In this document: piece after piece, positions 11,401 to 20,010 of the stretch | Position numbering within the stretch: the first letter of the stretch is position 1 | How the letters are laid out: every line of letters begins with the position of its first letter | Origin: CAVUAF01 sp963739375 | GTDB taxonomy: Bacteria > Acidobacteriota > Terriglobia > Terriglobales > Acidobacteriaceae | Length of the DNA stretch: 64,000 nucleotides | Assembly (NCBI GenBank): GCA_963739375.1 | Contig: CAVUAF010000015.1 | Location: 372,001 to 436,000 of the forward strand | Direction: 5' to 3' | The notes under the pieces: generated by a model | What the model saw: the letters and a program-made list of their open reading frames with translations, nothing else | Database searches by the model: none | Told to the model about the DNA's origin: nothing | Program-made: the position numbers and the translations under genes

Positions 11401-11910
11401 CTTGGCGGCATCGTCGAATTTCTTGTTGTCGAGCAGCGAGTGCACCAGCTCGATCCGGTCGTCCACGTCACTGCCGGCCCAGGTTAGGGCTTCGGGCACA
11501 TGCCCGGAGCGTGCGGCGGCGCGCACCGCCTCCAGACGCAGCTGGGGATCGGCGGCAAACCGCGCGGTCAGCTGCTGGTACTGCGCGAAGGCGGAGGGCA
11601 TGTCGAAGCGGCGCAGCAGGTAGCGCGCGTAGCCGATGCGGGCCGGCAGATAGTTAGGCGCAAGCTGCAGCGCTTTCTCGTACAGCGGCTTCGACTCGTC
11701 GCGGTCCGCCACCGCCGCCGCCATGAGCGGCCACTGCGGGTTCTTCGGCTCCTTCTGCGCCAACTTGTCATACTTGGCCAGCAGCGCCGGGACACTTACC
11801 TTGCCGTCGCGGACCGCGGCGGCCACTTTAGCCAGCGGATCGCCCTGCGCCAGGGCCATCGAGGCGCAAAAAATCCCTACCAGTGCGAACCACAACATCT
11901 TTGTTTTCAA
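8419..11910 (-). CDS. Exported TPR protein with two TlpA-type thioredoxin domains
   Basis: This 1163-residue protein starts at TTG 11910, chosen because AGGAG lies seven bases upstream; ATG 11898 is an alternative. A signal peptide (ends about MALAQ) is followed by about 550 residues of tetratricopeptide-like helices. A TlpA/ResA-like domain has ATWCGPC at C608/C611, then comes a second helical repeat region (about 720-990), and a second TlpA-like domain has AHWCGPC at C1036/C1039. Two TlpA domains in one TPR protein is an uncommon layout. It begins 106 bp downstream of the Oar-like receptor and ends 14 bp before the first predicted selenoprotein. It is probably a periplasmic thiol oxidoreductase scaffold that draws electrons from the DsbD system (inference). 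Confidence 0.88.
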   Translation of the reverse strand: MKTKMLWFALVGIFCASMALAQGDPLAKVAAAVRDGKVSVPALLAKYDKLAQKEPKNPQWPLMAAAVADRDESKPLYEKALQLAPNYLPARIGYARYLLRRFDMPSAFAQYQQLTARFAADPQLRLEAVRAAARSGHVPEALTWAGSDVDDRIELVHSLLDNKKFDDAAKQFAELGLDRETRGAALALQGRLEFMSGQAKSDKARQQHGLDLMLQGAAKEPAQLWLYKTFTPYPRESAMQNLQKAGRRPDASQLLAYGVKAFPEEYPLYESVWKDYFTEPKVDYTAERARVQSEAAALLGAHPLSADLLKTVAAGYDMASATEPAAQTRKRLAAEFPYSTPASWQRRGEAVKEKDPARRIALMRKYNEDFLVMPLYHEYFMAIDEAKRPPAELLAAAQLYYDRVPYKYLAAQEIGEVFARRNLYLDQALKWLDGASKSLADEREGVKLNAWDGRMLAVRGKLLLLTGKPQEAEKTLRRILDMKAQGYSNVDNGRTRMYLADVLLAQGKKEEAMEMAAQAYAQSQHYFTPSGDLFRKLYRELKGEKGMDEYLTAREDMFQVAESTGIERGSKVDTQAPDFDLLNVKGGRVSLASLRGKVVVINFWATWCGPCIAELPHFQEFYDKMKDDPGVALFAITTDENRSLVDPFLKKNNYTFPVLFDENVRGKFGVRGIPATFIIDPSGMTRLRMVGFNQNEPLVPYLTKLTAQYRTPQGGQPAAAGVADSFAKTAFNSVDRLPHGGLSEAAWLEAKKKAAVEKLAQLGFAGGGLYYVAMLESTAGRWDSAIEHLKQFIALPASDDQDIKSNMFWAKTKLRDAFIAGGRTREGEQYYASDPLELAMFVFMEKQYPRALKLYEDILATNPPPEQMRRVKGLIILVLEDMEKPELVAARLEQYRPDLNGNQVANILASLSRMYQEAGNQAQADHYTDLLIDLGRTSKEGHGVDGVVAAHIEGIIRRLEQTNNTEALNNFVRRVRTDLANKQEVLAHLDAREQQHAILNQPAKELEIDYVLNGKKTTLHDLHGRVVLLDFFAHWCGPCIAGFPGVRELQQKYEAKGLTVLGISGIYGYYKGVRGLSPDDELKRMDTDFTREYQVTWPMVFAKGKANNTAYGIIYIPHLVLIDRNGVVRFTLPGKGFDEALDGEINQLLAEPARTGANSAKLQ

Positions 11911-11969
11911 CGTTATCTCCTGTAGCTGTTAGCGCCGACACTCCAAGCGGAGGCCCCTTGGTCCTTAGG

Positions 11970-12005
11970 CTGCCGGGAGGGAAGGAGGCGAAACCCTCCC
12001 GGCAG
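11970..12005. terminator. Perfect 12-bp hairpin between receptor and TlpA-fusion genes
   Basis: Arms CTGCCGGGAGGG (11970-11981) and CCCTCCCGGCAG (11994-12005) pair perfectly around a 12-nt loop just after the stop of the minus-strand receptor. There is no T run on either side. It may be an attenuating or mRNA-stabilising structure that sets receptor against downstream expression, rather than a full terminator. Confidence 0.5.
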
Positions 12006-12016
12006 CAAGCGACGAG

Positions 12017-15000
12017 TTAGAAGGTGTACCTCCCGCTGACCTGGACGCGCCTGCCGTAGAGGGCATTTTGGGAGGTCCCGGAAGTCTGCCCGCCAATGGT
12101 GGCGTTGGGATAGTAGCCCGTCTGCGGATGATTCAGCACGTTGGTGGCATCGGCCCGCAGTTCGAACGACTGGCGCTCGCTGATCTTGAACGCCTTGATC
12201 AACGAGACATCCAAGCCGAACAGGCCCGGACCGTTGAAGGCATCCCGCGACATGTTCCCCAGCCGCGCCTGGGTGTAATCGGTCGGCGTGGGAACGATCG
12301 CGAAAGCATTCGGGTTGTACCAGAAGTAGCAGTTGGTGCAGGTAAGCGTGGTTCCGGGTGTAGCGCCGGGGACGGTCAGGGTCCGGGGTACCTTGGGATC
12401 AAAAGTCTGCCATGGCCCCACGAAATCGGGAATGCCGGCAGCGTTGTTGAGCAGGCCCGTGAGCGAGGTGTCGACCGACTGCTTGATATCCAGCGGCGTG
12501 CCCGTGCGGTACTGGAAGATGCCGCCGAACATCCACCCATTCACGAACCGGCTGAAGGCCTGGTTGACGGGGAACTTGGGCACGTCCCAGGTGAAACTGG
12601 TGACGAACTGTTGCTGGCGGTCGGCGGAACCGCGTGCCCAACGGTGTTGAGGACTTAAGCCACCCAAAAAGGCAATCGCCGGTTCCGTGCCATCGTCCAG
12701 CGATTTCGAATAGGTGTAGGAGGCGTCGAAGGCCAGCCCACGCGCGAACTTGCGCGCCAGGCGAGTCTGCAGGCCGTTGTAGTTGGCCCGCCCGTTGCTG
12801 AACTCCTGCATGATGTTGCTGAACCGGATGTTGGCGGCAGGGCAGACGAAGCTGGGCGCCACCGTAGTGGTGGTGCAATAGTACTGGCGGCGTTGCAGGA
12901 CGTTGCCGGTGGTGGCGCCCGGCTGCAGTATCGACGGATTCATCTGTTGCTGGTTCGGCAGCTTGAAGCTGTTGCTGCCCACGTAGGCCACTTCCGCAAT
13001 CATCTTCCAGGGCACTTCCCGCTGAATCGTCAGGTTGTACTGGTAGATGTAGGCGGTGACGAAGCCGGGATCGAACGGGTAGAAGGTGACCGGGAGGGTG
13101 AAGTTGCGGGTCTCCAGGGGCCACGGGAACGGGTTGGTGGCGCTCCCGAAGGGATTCGCATAGGTGCCGCCCTGCTGATATAGGGTCGCCGCCGGGGCCG
13201 AATAGGAGACCGAGTACGGCTGACTGGAGGCAGTCTGGGTGGACTGCAGGCTGGCGGGCTGGTCAAAAAAGATACCGGCAGCGCCACGGATCGAAGTTTT
13301 CCCTGAACCCGTGAGGGTGTGCATGAGACCCGCTTCCGGGCGCGGCGCCCAGGCAAAGCCAAAGCGCGGCGCGAAGTTGTTCCTGTCGGTCTTATACCCT
13401 CCCTTGGGCAGCGTACCCAGGCTCGGGTCGGGATCGCCGGCGAAGATCATCCCCGCAGGCGCCCGGGGAAGGACCACCGACTGCGCGCCCGGCCGGAACG
13501 CGTTGGTCTGCGCCCGAAGATCGGCGACCGGGGGCGCCAGATCGTAGCGCAACCCGAGGTTCAGGGTCAGGGTGGGGGTCACCCGCCAGTCATCCTGAGC
13601 ATAGACACCGTATACCCGTTGCCGCGGATAGAACAACTGCCCGGTGCTCTGGGAGTAGGTGTTGGCAAAGCCCAACAGGAAGTCGATGGTCGCGTTGCCG
13701 GAGCCGTAGGTGTTGGCCGCGTTGAAGTTGAATAAGCCGTTGTTGTTGGCAAGGGCCTTGTTGAAGATGTACCCGCTCCAGGAATAACCGAACTTCAAGT
13801 CGTGCTTGCCATGGCTCCAGGAGACGTCATCCTTTATCTGCCATGACTCCTTGACAGACACGTTGCTGCCGCCGGAGGTGATCTGGATTCCGGTGCCGCC
13901 GATGAGCAGTCCCGGCAAGCCCAAATTCACTCCGGTGGTTTGCGGGTGAACTCCCGTAATCCCGGCCACGCTCGGCTCCAAACCCGAAACGCCCGGCGAG
14001 GTGAAGATAAACCCGCTCACGAACCGGGTGGCGCTCGCCATAAACTGGTTGACCAGCCGGGGAGAGAAGACGTGGGTCTCGGTTCCTATCAGGCTGTAGT
14101 TGTTGTTCACACTGTCCTGGTGGGAATTGAGCGGCAGGTTGGTGGTGCTGGTGTTGAGCTGTTTGCTCTTGTCCGAGAAGAACGTCCCCGCGATGGAGTC
14201 GGCCGCACTGACTTTGTGGTTGATCTTGATGGTGTACTGCCGGTCGCCCAATGTGTACGGCATGTACTGGCCGAGCAGCAACGGTCCACCCGACGGATCG
14301 TTGGGCATCGGGATGAAGTGGGAAAGGTAGTATAGGGAAATGGGATTGAACAGGCTGGTGGGGACCATGCCGTTCGAGAAGAAGGTGATGGGCCGGCCCG
14401 TGGTCCCGGTCAGCGCGCCGGTGGTGTCGAGCGCCCCGAGGGGATTGCGCGGCCAGGTGCAGCTTCTGAGCCAGTACTGGTACTTGCCCAACGCCGCATT
14501 GGCGGCACTATCGGCGGTGATGGTGGGATCGTTCCGCAGGGCCGAGTTGCAGACGCCGGGAGTGGCGATGCCGCCGACCGCCGGGCCGGTGTTCGTCCCC
14601 GACTGTGCCGCGGTGATGAGGGAGGTGAAGTCGCCGTTGTTGCGCTGCGCCGGCAAGATCACGCCGTTCCCCACGCCGCCGTACAGGCTCTGCTGCGAGG
14701 CCTTCGTCTCCTCGTAGTCGAAGATGAACTGCGTCTTGGACTTGCCGTTGTACAGCCCCGGAATGCGCACCGGGCCGCCGAACTGCCCGCCGAAGGTGTT
14801 GAGCCGGTCGCGCGGGGTAATGGTATCGAAGAAGCCCTTGGCATCGAGGGCCTCGTTGGAGAGGTAGTAGCGCAGGTTGCCGTGGTAGACGTCGGTGCCG
14901 GACTTGGCGACGGCATTCACGACGCCGCCGCCGCTGCGGCCGAGTTCCGCCTTGTAGTTGTTGGTGACAACCGTAAACTCCTGCAGCATGTCGGGATTCG

Positions 15001-15661
15001 GCATGGGCGACGACGCCCGGTTGAATTCCGGATCGTTGTTGTCGCCCCCCTCGAAGTTGTAAGCAATCGAGTAGTGCCGGTTGCCGTTGATCTGCATGTA
15101 ATAGCCCCGGCTGTCGGCGCCGCCCTCCGGATCGGTGGGGGTGATCCCGGGCAGCAGGAAGGGCAGGGTGTCCATGACGGTGCGGCCGGTGGCCTGGGAG
15201 ATGATGGGCAGGCCGCGTATCTGTGCGTTGGTGACCGTATGGGTGAGCGTGCCTTCGGTGGTGTTCACTTGCTCGGCCATAGTGGACACGTTCACCGTCT
15301 GCTCCACCGTGCCGGGCTTCAGCGTGACCGGAATCTGGACGTTAACGCTGACCTGCAGCACGATTTCGGGAACGTTGACGGTGGCAAACCCCGCCTTTTT
15401 GACCGTCAGCTTGTACTTTCCAGGGGCTTGAAACCGGAAGAAGTACTCGCCGGCGTCGGTGGTGGTGGTGGTCGAACTGACCCGGGTATCCAGGTTGGTG
15501 AGTTGCACGCTGGCCCCGGTCACCACGGCCCCGGTGGCGTCGTAAATCACGCCTTTCACGTCGGCGGTGGCTGTGTTTTGGCCCACCGCGATGGGCACCA
15601 GCACGAAGGTCAACAGCACCAGGACTGCAACTTGCAGACAGATCTCGCGCTTGCGGCTCAT
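12017..15661 (-). CDS. Oar-like TonB-dependent receptor with carboxypeptidase-regulatory domain
   Basis: This 1214-residue outer-membrane protein starts at ATG 15661, chosen for AGGAGGCGAGG upstream; the open frame beyond it runs antisense-free into the preceding gene and is not used. A signal peptide (ends about IAVGQ) is followed by a carboxypeptidase-regulatory-like beta-sandwich (DATGAVVTGASVQLTN, KAGFATV), a plug-like part and a long beta-barrel ending in SGRYTF, with the C-terminal Phe typical of outer-membrane proteins. This architecture is greatly expanded in Acidobacteriota. It lies 128 bp downstream of the sigma/anti-sigma pair and upstream of the thiol-redox genes. The substrate is unknown. 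Confidence 0.88.
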   Translation of the reverse strand: MSRKREICLQVAVLVLLTFVLVPIAVGQNTATADVKGVIYDATGAVVTGASVQLTNLDTRVSSTTTTTDAGEYFFRFQAPGKYKLTVKKAGFATVNVPEIVLQVSVNVQIPVTLKPGTVEQTVNVSTMAEQVNTTEGTLTHTVTNAQIRGLPIISQATGRTVMDTLPFLLPGITPTDPEGGADSRGYYMQINGNRHYSIAYNFEGGDNNDPEFNRASSPMPNPDMLQEFTVVTNNYKAELGRSGGGVVNAVAKSGTDVYHGNLRYYLSNEALDAKGFFDTITPRDRLNTFGGQFGGPVRIPGLYNGKSKTQFIFDYEETKASQQSLYGGVGNGVILPAQRNNGDFTSLITAAQSGTNTGPAVGGIATPGVCNSALRNDPTITADSAANAALGKYQYWLRSCTWPRNPLGALDTTGALTGTTGRPITFFSNGMVPTSLFNPISLYYLSHFIPMPNDPSGGPLLLGQYMPYTLGDRQYTIKINHKVSAADSIAGTFFSDKSKQLNTSTTNLPLNSHQDSVNNNYSLIGTETHVFSPRLVNQFMASATRFVSGFIFTSPGVSGLEPSVAGITGVHPQTTGVNLGLPGLLIGGTGIQITSGGSNVSVKESWQIKDDVSWSHGKHDLKFGYSWSGYIFNKALANNNGLFNFNAANTYGSGNATIDFLLGFANTYSQSTGQLFYPRQRVYGVYAQDDWRVTPTLTLNLGLRYDLAPPVADLRAQTNAFRPGAQSVVLPRAPAGMIFAGDPDPSLGTLPKGGYKTDRNNFAPRFGFAWAPRPEAGLMHTLTGSGKTSIRGAAGIFFDQPASLQSTQTASSQPYSVSYSAPAATLYQQGGTYANPFGSATNPFPWPLETRNFTLPVTFYPFDPGFVTAYIYQYNLTIQREVPWKMIAEVAYVGSNSFKLPNQQQMNPSILQPGATTGNVLQRRQYYCTTTTVAPSFVCPAANIRFSNIMQEFSNGRANYNGLQTRLARKFARGLAFDASYTYSKSLDDGTEPAIAFLGGLSPQHRWARGSADRQQQFVTSFTWDVPKFPVNQAFSRFVNGWMFGGIFQYRTGTPLDIKQSVDTSLTGLLNNAAGIPDFVGPWQTFDPKVPRTLTVPGATPGTTLTCTNCYFWYNPNAFAIVPTPTDYTQARLGNMSRDAFNGPGLFGLDVSLIKAFKISERQSFELRADATNVLNHPQTGYYPNATIGGQTSGTSQNALYGRRVQVSGRYTF

Positions 15662-15789
15662 AACCTCGCCTCCTACCACAATGCTGAATTTTGTTGTCTC
15701 GCTCTTTTTTTCGATCGTGTTCTCTCTACCCTTGAACTGGCCCCTCGATCTTTGCGTGCTCGTACTGCAAAATCCGTCTTGCCTGCGGC

Positions 15790-16977
15790 TCAGGAACTGG
15801 GCGGCACCAGACCCAGCTTGACCTCGATGGCGTGGACCCGTTCGCCGGGGCTCCGCGTGCGCTTCTCCGTCGCCGCCGGGAAGGGGCCGGGGACAAAGAT
15901 GTGCAGGTCTGCCTCGCCGGGAGCAAACACCTGTTCCTGCATCAGCATGTCGTTGCGCTGGTAGAGCAGGCCGTCGTTCCGGTACCCGGTGGAGTTGTAC
16001 GCGACCATAAGAAACGTCTGGTCCTCGATGAACTTGGTCACGTCCCAGTGCGGGATAACTCCCTTGCTTTCGACATGGCTGGTGACGCGGAAGAGCTTGG
16101 CGCCCGTCGGCAGCGTGACCTCGTGCACCGTGCTGCTGCCGGCCAGGTCGGAGAGTTCGCGTTCGGTCTGCACCGCGGATTCGGCCGCTATTTCGGGATA
16201 GGGACGGCGGGAGTGTTCCACGTCGGCGCGTACGCGTTCGCGGATGCCGACCGGAAGGCGCTCGATTTCGGCGTTGATGTCGGCATCCGACGGCCACACC
16301 ACCAGTTGCGGTCGACTCTCGTCCTCGCCACGAAAGACGTAGGAGGTGCCATCGGGGAGGCGCCAGCTGCCTTGACGCAGGTGCCCCTGGGCGTCGTACC
16401 GCACCACCGCGTAGCGGTTGTCGATGGCGTCCCGCCAGGTCTCGACGCGATACTCGCCGTCGGGCAGCGGGCCGTAGCCGTTGGTCAGCGAATCTTTCCA
16501 GACGCGGCGCACGATGTGGCCCGGGTACGCGCGGGTGTGGGCCGCCAGGTCGGCACGGCGGAGGATCTCTTTCGCCTCCAGGGTGCTGCGCGAACTGATG
16601 AACTGCAGCACGGCGAACGCGGCCACCAGCGCCAGAAGCGCCATGGCCCCACCCGTTGCCCAGCGCTGCCAGATGGCCCAGCGCGGCCGCCCGACCCGGC
16701 GGAAGAGGTGCCCAAGAGGCCCCGAGTCCGCCGGCGGCGCCGGGTTCCGCCTGGCCGACCGCCGCACCAGTTCCGGGGAGGGAATGTCGTCGTCAGGACC
16801 GGCGACTTCTCCCATCACCAGGGCGCGCCGCACGTCGTCGAGCAGGCCCGAGACCTCCTCCACTACCTGCTGGCAGGCGGCACACTCGGCCACATGTACG
16901 GCCCACTCCTGAGCTTCCCGGGTTTCCAGGTAGCCGCTCAGGTACGCGCTTGCCGTTTCTTTATCGATGCAGCCCAT
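15790..16977 (-). CDS. Membrane anti-sigma factor (zinc-finger HC2 type) with large exported part
   Basis: This 395-residue protein starts at ATG 16977, where GGAAGGCAGAG precedes the codon; the start lies 17 bp inside the end of the sigma factor gene, implying translational coupling. The N-terminus carries the anti-sigma zinc motif (H-x3-C-x2-C, VHVAECAACQQ). One membrane segment lies near residues 125-145 (MALLALVAAFAVLQF). The C-terminal ~240 residues are predicted to be outside the cytoplasm and are not a recognised FecR domain. By the usual logic it holds the ECF sigma factor inactive until an envelope signal arrives. Confidence 0.82.
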   Translation of the reverse strand: MGCIDKETASAYLSGYLETREAQEWAVHVAECAACQQVVEEVSGLLDDVRRALVMGEVAGPDDDIPSPELVRRSARRNPAPPADSGPLGHLFRRVGRPRWAIWQRWATGGAMALLALVAAFAVLQFISSRSTLEAKEILRRADLAAHTRAYPGHIVRRVWKDSLTNGYGPLPDGEYRVETWRDAIDNRYAVVRYDAQGHLRQGSWRLPDGTSYVFRGEDESRPQLVVWPSDADINAEIERLPVGIRERVRADVEHSRRPYPEIAAESAVQTERELSDLAGSSTVHEVTLPTGAKLFRVTSHVESKGVIPHWDVTKFIEDQTFLMVAYNSTGYRNDGLLYQRNDMLMQEQVFAPGEADLHIFVPGPFPAATEKRTRSPGERVHAIEVKLGLVPPSS

Positions 16978-17515
16978 CTCTGCCTTCCAGCCGTTCGTAT
17001 TCCCGGCGAAAACGTTCATGGGCGCGAACCACCAGCGTCCCCACGTAAGAAGCCTTTACTCCCAGCACGTGCGCCATCTCAGCCCCGGTCAAGCCTTCGT
17101 GGTACAGCACCAGGCAGAGCCGCATGGGGTGCGGCAGCCGGGCCAGCACCGCGGGCACCAGCTCCCGGTACATGGCCGCGCGCTCCACATCCACGGCCGG
17201 GGAGTGCCAGCGGCGCACCGACTGCTCCACCGTGCGGGCTGCGTTGGCCGCCCGCCACTGGTGCCGCAGCCGGCTGGTCACCAGGTTGGCCGCCACCCGG
17301 TAGAGCCAGGCGCGCGCGTCCTGCAACTCCACTCCGGCTTCGATCTCCTGCCACAGCCGCGCGAAACTCTCCTGGGCGACGTCTTCGGCATCGTGCGCGT
17401 CGTTCAGCAGCCGGCAGAGGAACCTCCGGATGGAGCGGTAATTCGCTTCATAGCACTCGTTGAAGCACACCACCGCGTCTCGGTGTGCGGACGCGTCTGT
17501 CGGGAGCGGGCGCAT
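16961..17515 (-). CDS. ECF-type RNA polymerase sigma factor
   Basis: This 184-residue protein has sigma70 region 2 (YRSIRRFLCRLLNDAHDAEDVAQESFARLW, residues about 26-56; the DAEDVAQE motif is typical) and region 4 near the C-terminus (LPHPMRLCLVLYHEGLTGAEMAHVLGV, then GTLVVRAHERFRREY). It overlaps the anti-sigma gene by 17 bp. The start at ATG 17515 has only a weak ribosome site, so the N-terminus is uncertain. It heads the minus-strand series with the receptor and thiol-redox genes and is the obvious candidate to control them (inference). Confidence 0.9.
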   Translation of the reverse strand: MRPLPTDASAHRDAVVCFNECYEANYRSIRRFLCRLLNDAHDAEDVAQESFARLWQEIEAGVELQDARAWLYRVAANLVTSRLRHQWRAANAARTVEQSVRRWHSPAVDVERAAMYRELVPAVLARLPHPMRLCLVLYHEGLTGAEMAHVLGVKASYVGTLVVRAHERFRREYERLEGRDGLHR

Positions 17516-17793
17516 CGGATACCCTGACGTCCTCGCTGGGAAACTGGCTCGTCGACCGCCGCCGGTGCGACCACCGCATGCGCAGACGTGCTATCTGTGC
17601 GAATTCTGCTACAAAAGACGCCTGGGGGCGGTGATTTTTGTCACCTCCCGGAAAAGATTGCCCCCTGACCCCAGGATGACAAAAAACCGGCTGCCGCGGC
17701 GTCCCGGATACGACGAATTCCCGCCGGTCGCGCCTCCGGATGGCCGCCAGGCCCGGCCTCGGCAACGCCTGGCGCCCGGCGCCCAGAGACCGG

Positions 17794-18981
17794 TCACGGC
17801 CGGGCGGCCGGCATCGCGAAGTATCCCTCGGGGTGGCGCACTTTGGCCCCGGGTCTCTTCACCTCCACATCCAGCTTCACCCACTTCGTGTCATTGCCCT
17901 TGAGCGGGGGTGCTTCGCACGCGACCAGGTAGTAATTCCCAGAATCCGCCGCGACTTCCTTGGCGGCGGGCCCGAGCTCGTTTTGAAACGTAATAAACTT
18001 CCCGGCGGTGGCGCGGGAAAAGGTGTTGAGCATGGGGTCGGTATTGATGGCGCTAGACGTAATCAGCGCCGGGTAAATGGTGACCTTCGCCTCATTCAGC
18101 ATCTCGATGGCGCGTTCGTACTCGACGGTCAACGCCCGCGCCTCCTGCGTATATTCCTGCTGCGCCTCGACCTGGGGAAGTTGCCCGAATCCGAGTCGGT
18201 TGACCGCGGCCCGGTCCGTCACCGACAAAAAAGTCAGGCGCCCCTCCGACTCAAAGACCGTGAATAGAAACCCACCCGTGACGAAGAGCAGTTGCTTCCG
18301 CCCCGGCATTCTCCGCATCCCGCTGGCGAGTTGCTGGAGCCCGCGCACCTGCACGAAGGCTTCATCGATGTCCCGGGTCGAGGGCTGTTCCGCCTCTCCG
18401 AACTGTTTCAGGCGTGCCAGTTCGGCTTCGACCGCCGGCTTTTCATTTTCAGCGACGTTTTGCGCCAGCTCCGAGTGGAACTTACCGCCCAGCACCTTGG
18501 TGTCACTGTCGAGGCGTTCCAGGGCCGCCGCCAGTACCGGAGGAGTCGTGCCGGGCTGATGTGTAACCACGATCCCCTTGTGGGTAATGCTGAACAGGCC
18601 TATCGGATCGCCGGAACGCACAGAATCCGCAAGGAACCTCAGCAGCATGGGCTTGGCGATCCCGAGTTGAGGCACGACCACCGTCGTTTTGTCGAGCACG
18701 ACGAACACCGGCGACTTCGCCTGGGCACCGGGAGGCGGGGCCCCTTCCACTTCCTCCACGCCGACGGCTTTCAGTTCGTCGCGTCCTCTCTTCACCGCGA
18801 AGTCTTCCGCTTTCAGACCGGAAATCGCCCGCCCGGAACTGTCCGTCACCAACACCGGGACCAGGATGCGCGGGGGTCCCGCTGGGCTGGCGGTTCCTGC
18901 TGGTGGAGCGGCCTGTTGCGCCAGGCACAGCCCACTGACCAGCAATGCGAAAGGTAATAATGCTGCGATTGCTCTTTTCAA
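17794..18981 (-). CDS. VWFA-related domain protein of the acidobacterial type
   Basis: This is 395 residues from TTG 18981, chosen because GGAGG sits five bases upstream and a signal peptide (KRAIAALLPFALLVSGLCLAQ) follows at once; an ATG at 19062 gives no signal peptide. After the signal come VPVLVTDSSGRAISGLKAEDFAV and VFVVLDKTTV, the start of a von Willebrand A-like fold in the family common in acidobacterial genomes. The usual metal-site DxSxS motif is not clear, so ion binding is uncertain. An exported protein-binding role is inferred. It is separated from the sigma factor gene by 278 bp in which no gene is seen. Confidence 0.75.
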   Translation of the reverse strand: MKRAIAALLPFALLVSGLCLAQQAAPPAGTASPAGPPRILVPVLVTDSSGRAISGLKAEDFAVKRGRDELKAVGVEEVEGAPPPGAQAKSPVFVVLDKTTVVVPQLGIAKPMLLRFLADSVRSGDPIGLFSITHKGIVVTHQPGTTPPVLAAALERLDSDTKVLGGKFHSELAQNVAENEKPAVEAELARLKQFGEAEQPSTRDIDEAFVQVRGLQQLASGMRRMPGRKQLLFVTGGFLFTVFESEGRLTFLSVTDRAAVNRLGFGQLPQVEAQQEYTQEARALTVEYERAIEMLNEAKVTIYPALITSSAINTDPMLNTFSRATAGKFITFQNELGPAAKEVAADSGNYYLVACEAPPLKGNDTKWVKLDVEVKRPGAKVRHPEGYFAMPAARP

Positions 18982-19145
18982 AGGTGCCTCCAAAAGCGGA
19001 CCCGCGTGGCCGGAGCCGCGACTCCTCATCCGCCTCAGTTCTGGATGTGGCTTGAAACGCATCCATCATACCCGCAAATCGTCCTGACATTCACCGCCCC
19101 CGGGGCTTTGCATCGCCGCCGCGCCGCCGTGTAGACTCTCGCCTC

Positions 19146-19973
19146 ATGAAGCGTATTGCTATGTCTCTCGTGTGGTTCGTTTTCGCCGGCGTGCTGGCGG
19201 CCAGCGCGCAGGATTGGGCGAAGCAGGCCTTGGAAAAATCGCCGCGCCATGGAGAGTGGGTGCACCTGACCCACGATGGCCGCACGGTCGACGCGTTCGT
19301 AGTCTATCCCGAGCGCAAGACCAGGGCGCCGGCCGTGGTCGTGATCCACGAAATCTTCGGCATGACCGAATGGGTCCAGACGGTGGCCGACCAGCTCGCC
19401 GCCGCCGGCTACATCGCCATCGCCCCCGACCTGCTCTCCGGCATGGCTCCGGGCGGCGGACGTACCAAGGACTTTGCCGACGGCAACGCCGTGCGCGAAG
19501 CCATCTCCAAGCTCCCCCCCGACCAGATCACCGCCGACCTGAACGCCGCCGCCGACTACGTCAAGAAACTCCCGGCGGCGAATGGCAAGCTGGCGGTGGG
19601 CGGCTTCTGCTGGGGCGGCACGCAGACCTTCCGCTATGCCACCAACCGCCAGGACCTCGCGGCGGCCTATGTCTTTTACGGCACCGGTCCCGACGACGTC
19701 AGCGCCATCAAGGCCCCGGTGTACGGTTTTTACGCCGGCAACGACGCCCGCGTGGACGCCACCATCCCCAAGAGCCAGGACGCCATGAAGGCGGCGGGCA
19801 GGACCTACGAGCCGGTCACGTATGACGGCGCCGGCCACGGCTTCATGCGCGCCGGCGAAGCTCCGGCCCCGGCTGCCGACGCACCCCAAAACATTAAAGA
19901 CGCGTACGCGGCCAACAAGAAAGCTCGGGATGACGGCTGGAAGCGCTGGCTCGACCTGCTGAAGAAGCTGTAG
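19146..19973 (+). CDS. Exported dienelactone hydrolase-family protein
   Basis: This 275-residue protein has a signal peptide (about 1-22) and an alpha/beta-hydrolase fold of the dienelactone hydrolase family. The catalytic triad is visible: nucleophile C155 in GGFCWGG, D200 in YAGNDARVD and H231 in GAGHGFMR, with the supporting E69 in VIHEIFG. It would act on ester or lactone substrates outside the cytoplasm; the actual substrate cannot be told. It stands alone, divergent from the VWFA-like gene. Confidence 0.9.
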   Translation: MKRIAMSLVWFVFAGVLAASAQDWAKQALEKSPRHGEWVHLTHDGRTVDAFVVYPERKTRAPAVVVIHEIFGMTEWVQTVADQLAAAGYIAIAPDLLSGMAPGGGRTKDFADGNAVREAISKLPPDQITADLNAAADYVKKLPAANGKLAVGGFCWGGTQTFRYATNRQDLAAAYVFYGTGPDDVSAIKAPVYGFYAGNDARVDATIPKSQDAMKAAGRTYEPVTYDGAGHGFMRAGEAPAPAADAPQNIKDAYAANKKARDDGWKRWLDLLKKL

Positions 19974-19981
19974 CTCGCACT

Positions 19982-20008
19982 CACCACGAAGGCACGAAGA
20001 CACGAAGG
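19982..20008 (+). repeat. Left arm of a perfect 27-bp inverted repeat
   Basis: It begins CACCACGAAGGCACGAAG and is the exact reverse complement of 20463-20489. It ends two bases before the stop codon of the GxxExxY gene. Its unit is an internal repeat of GGCACGAAG/ACACGAAGG. Confidence 0.9.
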
Positions 20009-20010
20009 GG

